Both the position numbers and the translations under genes were made by a program. A stretch of 64,000 nt of DNA from contig CP073344.1 in assembly GCA_024397875.1 (NCBI GenBank), positions 983,001 to 1,047,000 on the forward strand, given 5' to 3'. Of the stretch, positions 1-9,251 are shown one piece after another. Within the stretch, counting starts at the first letter, position 1; every line of letters starts with the position of its first letter. The notes beneath the pieces were generated by a model. It was not told the origin of the DNA and searched no databases. It saw nothing but the letters and a program-made list of their open reading frames with translations. The stretch is from Amphritea atlantica. GTDB lineage: Bacteria; Pseudomonadota; Gammaproteobacteria; Pseudomonadales; Balneatricaceae.

Positions 1-1782
1 CAGGTCAGTACGGAATATCTTTTCGTAATCTCTCAGACCGTGTATACCCTTGGCAGGCCACAGGAATTCGGGCATCGCTTCGATTGACAGATCTTGCTGC
101 TGGAATACTGCATAGACATCAATCACCGAGTCGATGTCTGCACCGGCAGGCGTATATTTCTGCACCGGTGAGGTTTCAGCGTTTGCCAGAAAGTCGACCA
201 GTTTGCCTGAGTCGGAGGTTGCATCCAGAGGGGATTGCTGATTGCCAAAGATAAAGATACGCCAGCGGCCATCGGCTTTATTCAGGTGGCCCAGGTGCAC
301 GGGGCAACCATCCGCCACGCGAACCGCTTCGGCTGAATGGAAGCGTTCACCGATATGGAAGCCGGTTGCCAGGCGCTGGTTTTCGTGACCGGTACAGAGA
401 TATGATTCATCGTAGCCAATCGATGTACCGGCAATAAACCCATTCTGGCGGGCAACGAATTGCTCGATATCTGCCGTACTCTTTTTGACCGACTGTGAAT
501 CCTTGCTTGCCGTTGGGCGGGTTGCGACCAGGGCTGACATTTCACGGTCGGCATTGATCAGCATAAAGGCGACTTTGCGACGCTCTGCCTCATAGGTTTG
601 CAGCAACCGGGGATCAGACTTGCCCTGTAATACAGCGGCCAGTTTCCAGCCCAGGTTAAAGGTGTCAGGCAACGACGTATTCAACCCCCAACCCCCTTTG
701 GGGCTGTGTGTATGGCAGGCATCACCGGCCACAAACGCGCGCGGAATCAGTCCTTCCGGATTACCAGCCGGGGTGTCGTCAAAGCTCTCAGCAACACGCT
801 GACCCACTTCGTAGATTGACCACCAGGCAACCTCCTTAACATCCAGTTGGTATGGCTTCATGATGAGTTTCGCCTTGGCGATAATATCGTCGACAGTCAG
901 ATTAAGTTCGGACGCTCTATGACCCTTGGCCAGCAGATCGAGCTCGACATAGAGGCGGACCAGATAGCCACCCTCGCGAGGGACGATCATTACCGCACCG
1001 TTGTCTTTCGACTGAATAAAACTCTTCACCCGGATGTCCGGGAAGTCGGTGACCAGCAGAACATCCATCACGCCCCAGGCTTTGTTGGCCGAGTCACCCT
1101 GTAGCTCAATTCCCAGGTTTTTACGCACCGCACTGCGTGCACCATCACAACCGACCACATAGCGGGCTTTAATGCTCTCGACGTGGGACGGTTGCGTTGC
1201 ATCGTTGCGTTCAAAGGTGGCCGTGATGGGGTGTGCGCTTAAATTCTGGGTGAGGCCCTTATCAACCTCCAGCTCAAGCAGCCGACGGTTGTAATGTGGA
1301 ATCAGGTGCGTTACTGAATGCTCCATGCCTTCGAGTAATATATCGTGTAGCCGTGCCTGATTAACAACCCCATGGGTAAATTCGGAGAGACCCAGTCGAG
1401 CATCGCGCACTTTGTGGGTACGCCTGATGTTCTCAGGGTGTTGGTCATCCGGCTCCCAGAATGCATTCTGGTGCAGTTGGTAGGTTTCTTTCACAAGCAA
1501 CTCGCTGCTGTTAAAGCCTTCCATAATCTCCATCGTGCGACAGGAAATGCCATCCGCCTGACCAAACAACAATGGCCCGGGTTTCTGTTCAACGATACAG
1601 GTTTTAATATCGGCGAACTCCGATAGTTGTCTTGCCAGCGCCAGCCCTGCAGGGCCACAGCCGACAATTAAAACGTCCACCTCTTTTGGCAGGTCCACCA
1701 TCGGTGGCGGACTGGCGGGTTCCCGGGCTGAATCTGGAATCTGATAGTTGCCGGGTTTAAAGCCGTTGAGATGATACTGCAT
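1..1782 (-). CDS. FAD-dependent aromatic hydroxylase (phenol 2-monooxygenase / 3-hydroxybenzoate 4-monooxygenase type), 3' end outside window
   Basis: This frame stays open for 594 codons from the ATG at 1782 to the window edge, so the C-terminus is missing; relatives of the MobA/phenol hydroxylase type are about 630-640 residues. The N-terminus has a Rossmann dinucleotide motif (VDVLIVGCGPAGLALARQL, about residues 36-54), then the second FAD motif YVVGCDGARSAVRK, and GDACHTHSPKGGWGLNTS near the flavin. A thioredoxin-like C-terminal domain begins before the edge. The family hydroxylates phenolic substrates using NAD(P)H and oxygen. The usual family motif after the His-x-His-Ser-Pro-Lys segment is AGQGMN, whereas here it reads GGWGLN. 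The substrate cannot be told from sequence. A palindrome 68 bp upstream could be its operator. Confidence 0.85.
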   Translation of the reverse strand, partial: MQYHLNGFKPGNYQIPDSAREPASPPPMVDLPKEVDVLIVGCGPAGLALARQLSEFADIKTCIVEQKPGPLLFGQADGISCRTMEIMEGFNSSELLVKETYQLHQNAFWEPDDQHPENIRRTHKVRDARLGLSEFTHGVVNQARLHDILLEGMEHSVTHLIPHYNRRLLELEVDKGLTQNLSAHPITATFERNDATQPSHVESIKARYVVGCDGARSAVRKNLGIELQGDSANKAWGVMDVLLVTDFPDIRVKSFIQSKDNGAVMIVPREGGYLVRLYVELDLLAKGHRASELNLTVDDIIAKAKLIMKPYQLDVKEVAWWSIYEVGQRVAESFDDTPAGNPEGLIPRAFVAGDACHTHSPKGGWGLNTSLPDTFNLGWKLAAVLQGKSDPRLLQTYEAERRKVAFMLINADREMSALVATRPTASKDSQSVKKSTADIEQFVARQNGFIAGTSIGYDESYLCTGHENQRLATGFHIGERFHSAEAVRVADGCPVHLGHLNKADGRWRIFIFGNQQSPLDATSDSGKLVDFLANAETSPVQKYTPAGADIDSVIDVYAVFQQQDLSIEAMPEFLWPAKGIHGLRDYEKIFRTDL

Positions 1783-1849
1783 CACATAATCCTCTTAGCC
1801 TGACGTATTCGCTGGCGGGTATTGTTTTTGTAGGTCGATTGTTGGCATT

Positions 1850-1867
1850 CATCATTGATTGATGATG
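1850..1867. promoter_or_regulatory. 18-bp palindrome upstream of the hydroxylase gene, operator candidate
   Basis: CATCAT-TGATTG-ATGATG is a perfect 6-6-6 dyad, 68 bp upstream of the hydroxylase ATG. Its position fits a regulator-binding site, but the regulator is not in the window. Apart from this and the inverted repeat at 2181-2217, I see nothing in the 541-bp gap 1783-2323. Confidence 0.35.
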
Positions 1868-2180
1868 TGGAGTTTACGTGGATAAGTTGACTGAGCCTGT
1901 CACCTGAAAATGGGGACAAGTGAGTGACGGCTATCAAGATAGTTATCGGGCTAGAACTAACATGCGATTAAAATACTGATTATTTGAGGCTGTATATGCT
2001 TGTTTCAGTGAGTCGCGTAGCGATGTTCGAGTTACCCGCTAGCGGCGAAATCGGGATCCAGCCACAGCGCTTCTTGCTGACGGTGTAAGACTGAGAGGGC
2101 CGATAAAAATGAGTCTGTTCCGGGCACAGGCATTCCCTGACAGTAACGGCCAGTATTTCCTTCTGAGGTGCTACGTTTTT

Positions 2181-2217
2181 ACGACTTGATCCAATGAATA
2201 TAATTAAATCAAGTCGT
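2181..2217. repeat. 10-bp perfect inverted repeat with 17-bp spacer
   Basis: ACGACTTGAT (2181-2190) is repeated in inverse at 2208-2217 around an AT-rich spacer. There is no U-tract on the 3' side on either strand, so it does not look like a terminator. It could be an operator or a small mobile-element relic; no gene starts close to it. Confidence 0.4.
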
Positions 2218-2323
2218 TGCCTGACGATGGATCTGGTTTGCCATCTACGATTCGCTGACAGATCGGTTGCGCGGAGCAGTGTTTTTAGCAGCGGTCACTT
2301 ACAAGGTGAGGTTCAGACTTAGG

Positions 2324-2539
2324 TTACCGTTTGGATATTTCCCGCATCAGTCCACTCAGATCAAGCCCCTGAAGTTCAGCAAGTTTCTGAATATCGTTTT
2401 GGGTGCGGGGCGGAGCTTTACTGGCGGCTTTAATAGCCTGTTTTTTTTCTGCGGTTTTCTGTTTAACTTTTTCCAGCAGATTAGTTAACTGTTCCAGACT
2501 GAGGTGACTCAGCTTTTCATCTACTTCATCATTAAGCAT
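2324..2539 (-). CDS. small charged helical protein, unknown function
   Basis: The product is 71 residues from the ATG at 2539. It is rich in Lys, Glu, Gln and Leu and begins MLNDEVDEKLSHLSLEQL; a helical, possibly coiled-coil segment (residues 10-35) is followed by a basic linker (KAASKAPPR) and a short helix ending in LMREISKR. The shape faintly recalls the N-terminal half of H-NS-like proteins, but there is no DNA-binding motif and I do not recognise the family. An AGGA sequence lies about 15 nt before the ATG, which is far for a ribosome-binding site. A longer reading starts at 2605, but its extra residues (ICSHCRSVRNSS) look like untranslated sequence. The gene stands alone. Confidence 0.4.
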   Translation of the reverse strand: MLNDEVDEKLSHLSLEQLTNLLEKVKQKTAEKKQAIKAASKAPPRTQNDIQKLAELQGLDLSGLMREISKR

Positions 2540-2749
2540 CGGATATTTTAATTTTCCTGAGAGAAACGAACTATTCCTTACGCTTCTGCAGTGGCTGCAG
2601 ATCACTCATACATCCATGGTAGACCACGCACCAGCTTGCCAGAGGCCGTTTTTTTGCCGGTAGTTCTTACCGGAAGCTTAAGTCAGCGCTTTAATTGACT
2701 TTGAATGGGGTGTGCGGGAGGCTAACTATAGCATTCAAAGCATTTGTTT

Positions 2750-3109
2750 TTAAACTGATATTGCAGCTATTCTCAGCGCCTGGCTATTTTTAAAGATTTC
2801 AGTGGCTGAAATTTTAAAACCACACTGGCGGTGTAACTGAATAATATCATCCGGGTGATAGCGATTATGTTCCTGGAAATGCTGAAACGCATGTATCAGA
2901 TCATCATAGTCCGGCGTCTGGCTGGCCAGATCGATAGTGGCATACGGGTGCTGCAGATAATCGGCCAGTGGTTGGCGCACCCTGTCGCAGAGGATAAAAA
3001 CACCCCCGGGGTTCAGCCATCGCCACCGTGGTGGTGACGCAGATAACCGCTGGTTTTTTGCATCTTTGTTACAGTGTCCCGCTGGCCATAGTCTGACGAT
3101 TATTTTCAT
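2750..3109 (-). pseudogene. C-terminal remnant of a SAM-dependent methyltransferase
   Basis: The 119-residue frame has the look of the last third of a class I methyltransferase: WLNPGGVFILCDRV resembles the post-motif III strand (LKPGGxxxxxD), followed by helices and an end RQCGFKISATEIFKNSQALR that resembles the usual GF...F..LxAxK tail. The first 30 residues (MKIIVRLWPAGHCNKDAK...) do not resemble a SAM-binding domain, and the glycine-rich SAM motif is absent. There is no room for it upstream because dgkA starts at 3150 on the other strand. I infer a 5'-truncated relic; a short functional protein is less likely. Confidence 0.35.
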
Positions 3110-3149
3110 GTTTTAATGCCCGCTTCGCCAACTAAAAGTTGCTATTCAG

Positions 3150-3545
3150 ATGCATCAGATCAAGCGTACCGGTGTTAAGCGTTTCTATTTTGCCACGAAA
3201 TATTCAATCCAGGGGATTAAAGCGGCCTGGAAGGAAGAGCCAGCTTTTCGTTATGAGGTCTCTGCGTTAGTGGTGATGCTGCCCGCGGCCTTCTGGCTGG
3301 CGCAATCGGGTATCCAGCTGGCGTTGTTGTTGTCGTGCTGTTTTCTGGTGCTGGCGTTTGAAATTGTTAACTCGGCGATAGAAGCGGTGGTGGATCGCTG
3401 GGGACCGGAATATCACGAACTGGCCGGGCGGGCCAAAGATATGGGCTCCGCCGCTGTGTTTATGATGCTGAATATGACCTGGGTGGTGTGGGCAGGCGTC
3501 GCCTGGGATAACGGCTATCTGGACTTCGTCAGAGCGCTGTTTTAG
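3150..3545 (+). CDS. dgkA: diacylglycerol kinase (DgkA type)
   Basis: A 131-residue inner-membrane kinase of normal family length. It phosphorylates diacylglycerol with ATP to give phosphatidic acid, recycling lipid left by membrane-derived oligosaccharide synthesis. The family signature is present: EIVNSAIEAVVDRWGPEYHE, then AGRAKDMGSAAV, with the catalytic Glu and the Asn/Glu that bind Mg-ATP. Three hydrophobic helices follow an amphipathic N-terminus. The gene is convergent with nasA, and the whole gap between them consists of short tandem repeats. Confidence 0.95.
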   Translation: MHQIKRTGVKRFYFATKYSIQGIKAAWKEEPAFRYEVSALVVMLPAAFWLAQSGIQLALLLSCCFLVLAFEIVNSAIEAVVDRWGPEYHELAGRAKDMGSAAVFMMLNMTWVVWAGVAWDNGYLDFVRALF

Positions 3546-3634
3546 CGCTCTTATACTAAGCTCTTACGAATAAGTTCTTACTAGTAAGCGCTTATGTAAG
3601 CTCTTATGTCAGCTCTTATGTCAGCTCTTAAGTC
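3546..3634. repeat. seven near-tandem 12-14 bp repeats filling the dgkA/nasA gap
   Basis: The units are GCTCTTATACTAA, GCTCTTACGAATAA, GTTCTTACTAGTAA, GCGCTTATGTAA, GCTCTTATGTCA (twice) and GCTCTTAAGTCA. Several junctions contain a 10-bp near-palindrome TAAGNNCTTA. The array starts at the dgkA stop codon and the last unit runs over the nasA stop codon (3628-3630). A related TAAG-x-x-CTT array lies after pyk at 58562-58601. Confidence 0.8.
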
Positions 3635-6291
3635 AGCAACGCTCTGATCTCTGGCAGACAGGATCCACAGTTGCTGCCACACTTCAGTTTTTCTGCCAGC
3701 TTATCGGTGCTGTCAGCCCCCTGACTGATCGCCTGGCGAATAGTATTCTCGCCGACTTCAAAGCAACTGCAGATGACCGCACCACAGTCATCATTGTTAT
3801 CCACCGGCTTTCCGGCCAGCAGCGACATCCGTTGAGCGGCAGAGCCGATGGTCTGATCAAACTGCTTGCTCAGCCAGGCACTGTTTGGCAGGGATTTTTT
3901 TGCCACCGCTGCGGTGGAAGCGAAAAAAAGTAGTTCCGGTTGCTGATCGGCAAACGTGGCCAGCCGGAAAGCGGCACTGGAATTCAGCTCGATTCTATCG
4001 TCGCCGATTTCGACAAGAGCCCCGAGCCAGTCCTGCCAGTTTTCCGGTAGCTCTAGTCCGGCCAGTTCGTAGCGGAATCCTTTTTGTGTCGGCACCTTAC
4101 ACCAATACTCACAGGGCAGGTCGGTCAGCTCCTGATCGGTAATCAGGATACCTTGCCAGAGAGGATTCAGTTTGCGCATAGTGACCGGGGCATGTTTGGA
4201 CTCGGGTTGTCCGGCAATGGGGTCGCAGACTGAAGCGATCAGGCTGTCCACCCGGGCCCGCGAAGTAAACTGCGCGGTCCAGTGAATCGGCATAAACAGT
4301 GAGCCGGCTGGCTGCCCGTCTGTCACTTTAGCGCGTACTACGCAACGTCCCAGCGAATTGCTTATCTCGATCAGATCGCTATCGCTGATGCCATACTGCA
4401 GGGCATCCACTGGCGACAGGTCGACGAACGGCTGATCAATGTGATTCAGCAGACGGATCGCTTTGCTGGTGCGGGTCATGGTGTGCCACTGATCCCGTAT
4501 CCGGCCGGTATTCAGTACCAGCGGGTAGTGGGAGGAGGTCTGATTGAGGGGCGCTTTAGGTTCGACCGGCAGCATCCGGGCACGACCAGAGGGTGTATTG
4601 AACTTGCCATCACTGAAGAAGCGAACCGGATTGGTTTTCGCCCCCTTAACCTGAGGCCAGCGTACCGGTGTCATCTCGTTGTACTGACGCTCAGATAGTT
4701 CTGCCAGTGCCGAGATATCAAAGAAGCGTTTGCCGTTGTTTTCAAACCCGGACAGTGCCGCATGTTCAATAAAGATCTCCCCTGGGGAGCTGAACGGGAA
4801 GCCCTCAGCGTATCCCATCGCCTGGGCGACCGAACAGATGATCTGCCAGTCATGGCGGCTGTTGCCGGCCGGTTTAAGAAAACCTTTCTGACGTGAAATG
4901 ACCCGCTCGGAGTTGGTGACGGTGCCATCTTTCTCTGCCCAGCCGGTGGCGGGCAGAAGAACATCGGCGCAGGCGGTCGTATCGGTTTTCTCCACGCAGT
5001 CGGACACCACCACCAGTTCACAGCGTTGCAGTGCGTCACGGATAAAGTCTGCATCCGGCATACTGGCCACCGGGTTGGTACCCATAATCCAGATCGCTTT
5101 GATCCTGCCATCATGGACTGCCTGAAACATATCCACCGCTTTCAGCCCCTCTTTGCGGGCTATGTGGGGTGCCTGCCAGAACGCTTTAACCCGTTCAATA
5201 TTGGCCGGATCGCTGAAATCCATATGCGCCGCCAGCTGATTCGCCAGACCACCGACTTCCCGGCCCCCCATCGCATTGGGCTGCCCGGTAATGGAGAAGG
5301 GGGCTGCGCCGGGTTTACCAATCTTGCCGGTGGCCAGATGGCAGTTAATGATCGCATTGCCTTTATCGACACCGGATGACGACTGGTTGATCCCCTGAGA
5401 AAACAGGGTGACGACTTTCTCCGTTTCGCTATACCAGCGGTATAACGTTTCAAGGTCGGTCTCATCCAGACCGCACAGCCGGGCGGCTTCTGCCACACTG
5501 CCGGTGAACTGGCTGGCCGCCTGCAGGGCGTTGTCAAAACCCTCGGTATGCTGATTAATAAAGCTTGAATCCAGCGCTTCGTTGACCGCCAGATAGCTCA
5601 GCAGACCGGTAAACAGATAACCATCACTGCCGTGCTTGAGTGGCAGGTGCAGGTCAGCAATATCGCAGGTCGCCGTTTGACGGGGATCGATGACAACGAT
5701 CTTCATCTGCGGGCGTGCTTTTTTAGCCGCCACGATGCGTTGATAGACCACCGGGTGCGCCCAGGCGGTATTCGATCCGACCAGTATCAGCAGGTCGGTC
5801 AGTTCCAGATCTTCATAGCAGCCGGGCACCAGATCGGCACCAAACGCACGCTTGTGCGCCGCCACCGCTGAGGACATACAGAGGCGTGAGTTGGTGTCGA
5901 CATTAGCGGAGCCGATAAAGCCTTTCATCAGCTTATTAGCGACGTAGTAATCTTCCGTCAGAATCTGGCCGGAGAGATAAAATGCCACGGAGTCGGGGCC
6001 GTACTGGGCTATCGTCTCCTGAAACCCCCGGGCGACTTTGTCGATCGCCTGGTCCCATGATACCGGCTGCCCGTCAATTTGCGGTTGCAGCAATCGTCCC
6101 TGAAGGTCAGTGGTTTCATGCAGGGCAGAGCCCTTGACGCAGAGGCGCCCCTGATTGGCCGGATGGTGCTTATCACCGCTGACGGCAATCAGCCGGTTAT
6201 CAGTGACTTCAGCACTGACACCGCAGCCTACCCCGCAATAGGGGCAGGTGGTGTTTACCTGGCAGGCTTGGGAAGAGGCTGAAGTCGTCAT
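3628..6291 (-). CDS. nasA: assimilatory nitrate reductase catalytic subunit
   Basis: An 887-residue molybdopterin oxidoreductase that reduces nitrate to nitrite in the cytoplasm. The N-terminus carries the [4Fe-4S] ligands (CPYCGVGCGV, then RLCVKGSA). The molybdopterin-binding body follows (CMSSAVAAHKRAFG; GTNPVASMPDADF), and a C-terminal molydopterin dinucleotide-binding domain. The last 50 residues are a BFD-like [2Fe-2S] domain with CSC and CGSNCGSC, typical of NasA of proteobacteria. There is no Tat signal, in agreement with a cytoplasmic assimilatory enzyme. It is the last gene of the transcription unit FAD reductase-nirB-nirD-nasA and lies 61 bp after nirD, separated by a hairpin. Confidence 0.95.
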   Translation of the reverse strand: MTTSASSQACQVNTTCPYCGVGCGVSAEVTDNRLIAVSGDKHHPANQGRLCVKGSALHETTDLQGRLLQPQIDGQPVSWDQAIDKVARGFQETIAQYGPDSVAFYLSGQILTEDYYVANKLMKGFIGSANVDTNSRLCMSSAVAAHKRAFGADLVPGCYEDLELTDLLILVGSNTAWAHPVVYQRIVAAKKARPQMKIVVIDPRQTATCDIADLHLPLKHGSDGYLFTGLLSYLAVNEALDSSFINQHTEGFDNALQAASQFTGSVAEAARLCGLDETDLETLYRWYSETEKVVTLFSQGINQSSSGVDKGNAIINCHLATGKIGKPGAAPFSITGQPNAMGGREVGGLANQLAAHMDFSDPANIERVKAFWQAPHIARKEGLKAVDMFQAVHDGRIKAIWIMGTNPVASMPDADFIRDALQRCELVVVSDCVEKTDTTACADVLLPATGWAEKDGTVTNSERVISRQKGFLKPAGNSRHDWQIICSVAQAMGYAEGFPFSSPGEIFIEHAALSGFENNGKRFFDISALAELSERQYNEMTPVRWPQVKGAKTNPVRFFSDGKFNTPSGRARMLPVEPKAPLNQTSSHYPLVLNTGRIRDQWHTMTRTSKAIRLLNHIDQPFVDLSPVDALQYGISDSDLIEISNSLGRCVVRAKVTDGQPAGSLFMPIHWTAQFTSRARVDSLIASVCDPIAGQPESKHAPVTMRKLNPLWQGILITDQELTDLPCEYWCKVPTQKGFRYELAGLELPENWQDWLGALVEIGDDRIELNSSAAFRLATFADQQPELLFFASTAAVAKKSLPNSAWLSKQFDQTIGSAAQRMSLLAGKPVDNNDDCGAVICSCFEVGENTIRQAISQGADSTDKLAEKLKCGSNCGSCLPEIRALLT

Positions 6292-6322
6292 CGATCATGG
6301 CATCCTGTATTACACGGTTAAA

Positions 6323-6355
6323 TAAGAGCTGATATTGAACCTATATCAGAGCTTA
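6323..6355 (-). other. stem-loop between nirD and nasA
   Basis: TAAGAGCTGATAT (6323-6335) pairs almost perfectly with ATATCAGAGCTTA (6343-6355), with a 7-nt loop. The stem overlaps the nirD stop codon. There is no U-tract, so an mRNA-stabilising or processing hairpin is more likely than a terminator. The arms carry the same TAAG..GCTTA words as the repeats after nasA. Confidence 0.5.
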
Positions 6356-6691
6356 AATGAGCACTTCGACCCGCCCATTTTCAATGCGGGCAGGCCAGGC
6401 TTGAATACGGGTGTTCTCATCATCCAGACAGCGCCCGGTTTTCAGACAAAAATGCTGTTTATAGACCGGAGAGGCGACAAACAGGTCGTCCCCCTTTGAT
6501 CCGATTAGTCCCCGCGACAATACATTGGCTTGGCTGAAAGGGTCATGGTTCGCGATGGCATATACCGCCTGCTCTTTTTTCAGGTAGAACAGGGCTACCT
6601 GAGTGTCATTGACCAGGGCACAGATGCCGGAATCGCTAATCAGGTCGTTCTGACCGCATACGGCGGTCCAGTTATTTTCAGTTGTCATCAT
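6353..6691 (-). CDS. nirD: nitrite reductase (NADH) small subunit
   Basis: A 112-residue Rieske-fold protein that partners NirB in the cytoplasmic siroheme nitrite reductase. It begins with TTENNWTAVCGQNDLISDSG and has the NirD pattern YAIANHDPFSQANVLSRGLIG, followed by VASPVYKQHFCLKTGRCLDD. As usual for NirD, the CxH...CxxH Rieske ligands are not complete, so the cluster is presumed absent. The gene starts 13 bp after nirB and is surely cotranscribed with it. Confidence 0.93.
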   Translation of the reverse strand: MMTTENNWTAVCGQNDLISDSGICALVNDTQVALFYLKKEQAVYAIANHDPFSQANVLSRGLIGSKGDDLFVASPVYKQHFCLKTGRCLDDENTRIQAWPARIENGRVEVLI

Positions 6692-6704
6692 TATTTCCTC
6701 TGTT

Positions 6705-9251
6705 TCAGCTCACCAGCTTGATCGGTTCAGCCTGAATTTCAGCTTTCTCTTCCGGGGTAGCAGGACGGATCTGCTGGCGCTCTTCCACGAATACGATGTT
6801 GCTGTCGCTGGCATCGGAATTAACAAACGGGCGGAAGCGTTTCAGCGCTTCCGGACTTTCCAGAGTGGTTTTCCATTCGCACTGATAGGTCGAGACCACA
6901 TGAGCCATCTGCTGCTCCAGCTCTTCACCCAGAGTCAGGCTGTCGTTGATAACGACCTGACGCAGGTAGTCCAGTCCGCCTTCCATATTTTCCATCCAAA
7001 CCGAGGTGCGCTGCAGCCGGTCAGCTGTTTTGATGTAGAACATCAGGATACGGTCGATGTAGCTGATCAGCGTGTCACGATCAAGGTCGGTGGCAAACAG
7101 ATCACCATGTCGGGGTTTCATCCCGCCATTACCGCAGACGTAAAGGTTCCAGCCATTTTCGGTGGCGATTACACCGATATCCTTACTCTGTGCTTCAGCA
7201 CATTCGCGGGTACAGCCTGAGACGGCAAATTTGATCTTATGCGGGGCACGCAGACCCTTGTAACGGTTCTCCAGATCGATCGCCAGACCAACACTGTCAT
7301 CCACACCGAAGCGACACCAGGTGCTGCCGACGCAGGATTTAACGGTACGCAGGGATTTACCGTAGGCGTGACCGGTTTCGAAACCCGCCTCGATCAGCTC
7401 TTCCCAGATACCGGGGAGCTGCTCCAGCCGGGCACCGAACAGATCGACCCGCTGACCGCCGGTGATCTTGCTGTAGAGGTTATATTTCTTCGCCACCTGA
7501 CCCAGCACGATCAGTTTATCCGCGGTGATCTCACCCCCGGCCACCCGTGGCACAACCGAATAGGTGCCATCCTTCTGCATATTCGCCATAAAGGTATCGT
7601 TGGTGTCCTGCAGGCTGACGTTGTTTTCCGTGAGGATATAATCGTTCCAGCAGGAGGCCAGAATGCTGCCCGCCGCCGGACGGCAGATTTCACAGCCGTG
7701 ACCGCGGCCATGTTTTTCCAGCAGTTCATCAAAGCTGCGGATCTCCTCGATGCGAATGAGGTTGTAGAGGTCCTGACGGGTATAGGGGAAGTGTTCGCAC
7801 AGGTCGCGGTTTACTTCGACGCCCATCTCTTCCAGCTCATGATTCACCAGATCGGTCAGCAGGGCAGAACAGCCACCACAACCGGTTGCCGCTTTGGTCG
7901 CCCCTTTTACATCGCCCAGAGTACAGCAGCCGCTGTCCAGTGCTGCGCGCACATCGCCTTTGCTGACATCGTGACATGAGCATATCTGTGCCGTCTCCGG
8001 CAGTGCAGCAACCCCAAGACCGGTTTGCTTATCATCGCCCCGGTCCGGCAGAATCAGGGTGTCCGGGTATTCCGGCAGATGGATACCGTTGAGCATATAC
8101 TGCAGCAGGGTGCCGTACTGTTCCGCATCACCCACCAGAATCGCGCCCAGCAGAATTTTGCCGTCTTCAGACACCACCAGTTTTTTGTAGATCTCTTCCC
8201 GCTCATCGACGAAGGTGTAGTTGCGGGCACCCGGTGTCTGACCATGGGCATCGCCAATACTGGCAACATCAACACCCATCAGTTTCAGTTTGGTGCTCAT
8301 ATCGGCACCGGTGAAGTTGTCGCTTCCGCCGGTCAGGTGAGAGACCGCCACTTTAGCCATCTGGTTGCCCGGGGCTACCAGACCGAAGATCTGTTTATTC
8401 CACAGGGCACACTCACCGATCGCGTAGATAGCAGGGTCCGATGTCTGACAGTAGTTATTGATAACAATACCGCCACGTTCGCCAACCTCCAGTTCGCTCT
8501 GACGCGCCAGTTCGTCGCGGGGACGGATACCGGCAGAGAACAGGATCAGGTCGGTTTCCAGCACCTCGCCATCGGCAAAGTTCATCTTGTGGAAACACTG
8601 TTCACCATCATCGATCAGCTGGGTGTTCTTTTGTGTATGTACACTGACACCCAGCGCTTCGATCTTCTGGCGCAGCATACCGCCGCCGCCGTTGTCCAGC
8701 TGAACCGCCATCAGCCGTGGAGCAAACTCCACTACATGGGTCTCAAGCCCCAGATCGGTCAGCGCTTTAGCCGCTTCCAGTCCCAGCAGGCCGCCACCCA
8801 CGACGGTGCCGACTTTTGATTTTTTAGCCACTTCGGCGATCGCATCCAGATCATCGATGGTGCGGTACACCAGGCACTGCTGACGATCATGACCGGGCAC
8901 GGGAGGAACAAACGGATAGGAACCGGTCGCCAGAACCAGTTTGTCATAGCTCAGTTCACGTCCCTTATCGGTGGTGACTGATTGATACTCTCTGTCGATT
9001 TCGGTGATTTTTTCACCGGTCAGCACAGTGAGTCCCCAGCTGCGGTAAGTGTCGGCATCACCCATCGCCAGGTCTTCAGCGGTTGCGCCGGAGAAGTATG
9101 CGCTCAGGTGAACCCGGTCGTAGGCCAGCCGGGTCTCTTCACAGAAGACCGTTACGTCGAAATTATCTAACTGACCACTATCGGCCAGGCTCTGCAGAAA
9201 TTGGTGGCCAACCATACCGTTGCCGGCGATAACCAGTTTTGTTTTACTCAT
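6705..9251 (-). CDS. nirB: nitrite reductase (NADH) large subunit
   Basis: An 848-residue enzyme that reduces nitrite to ammonium with NADH. Domain order: FAD-binding Rossmann fold (KLVIAGNGMVGHQFL, residues 4-18), NADH-binding fold (VGTVVGGGLLGLEAA, about 146-160), BFD-like [2Fe-2S] domain (CSCHDVSKGDV ... TGCGGC), ferredoxin-like half-domain, and the siroheme/[4Fe-4S] site (CVGSTWCRFG and GCTRECAEA, about 640-690). Length and motif order match NirB throughout. The start overlaps the stop of the upstream FAD reductase gene by 4 bp (ATGA), and nirD follows directly. Confidence 0.96.
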   Translation of the reverse strand: MSKTKLVIAGNGMVGHQFLQSLADSGQLDNFDVTVFCEETRLAYDRVHLSAYFSGATAEDLAMGDADTYRSWGLTVLTGEKITEIDREYQSVTTDKGRELSYDKLVLATGSYPFVPPVPGHDRQQCLVYRTIDDLDAIAEVAKKSKVGTVVGGGLLGLEAAKALTDLGLETHVVEFAPRLMAVQLDNGGGGMLRQKIEALGVSVHTQKNTQLIDDGEQCFHKMNFADGEVLETDLILFSAGIRPRDELARQSELEVGERGGIVINNYCQTSDPAIYAIGECALWNKQIFGLVAPGNQMAKVAVSHLTGGSDNFTGADMSTKLKLMGVDVASIGDAHGQTPGARNYTFVDEREEIYKKLVVSEDGKILLGAILVGDAEQYGTLLQYMLNGIHLPEYPDTLILPDRGDDKQTGLGVAALPETAQICSCHDVSKGDVRAALDSGCCTLGDVKGATKAATGCGGCSALLTDLVNHELEEMGVEVNRDLCEHFPYTRQDLYNLIRIEEIRSFDELLEKHGRGHGCEICRPAAGSILASCWNDYILTENNVSLQDTNDTFMANMQKDGTYSVVPRVAGGEITADKLIVLGQVAKKYNLYSKITGGQRVDLFGARLEQLPGIWEELIEAGFETGHAYGKSLRTVKSCVGSTWCRFGVDDSVGLAIDLENRYKGLRAPHKIKFAVSGCTRECAEAQSKDIGVIATENGWNLYVCGNGGMKPRHGDLFATDLDRDTLISYIDRILMFYIKTADRLQRTSVWMENMEGGLDYLRQVVINDSLTLGEELEQQMAHVVSTYQCEWKTTLESPEALKRFRPFVNSDASDSNIVFVEERQQIRPATPEEKAEIQAEPIKLVS

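Noticed and set aside
3546..3634. CRISPR array
   Set aside because: Units are 12-14 bp direct repeats with no spacers, and no cas genes are nearby.
7239..7979. 246-codon frame on the plus strand
   Set aside because: It is antisense to nirB, whose domains cover the whole stretch.
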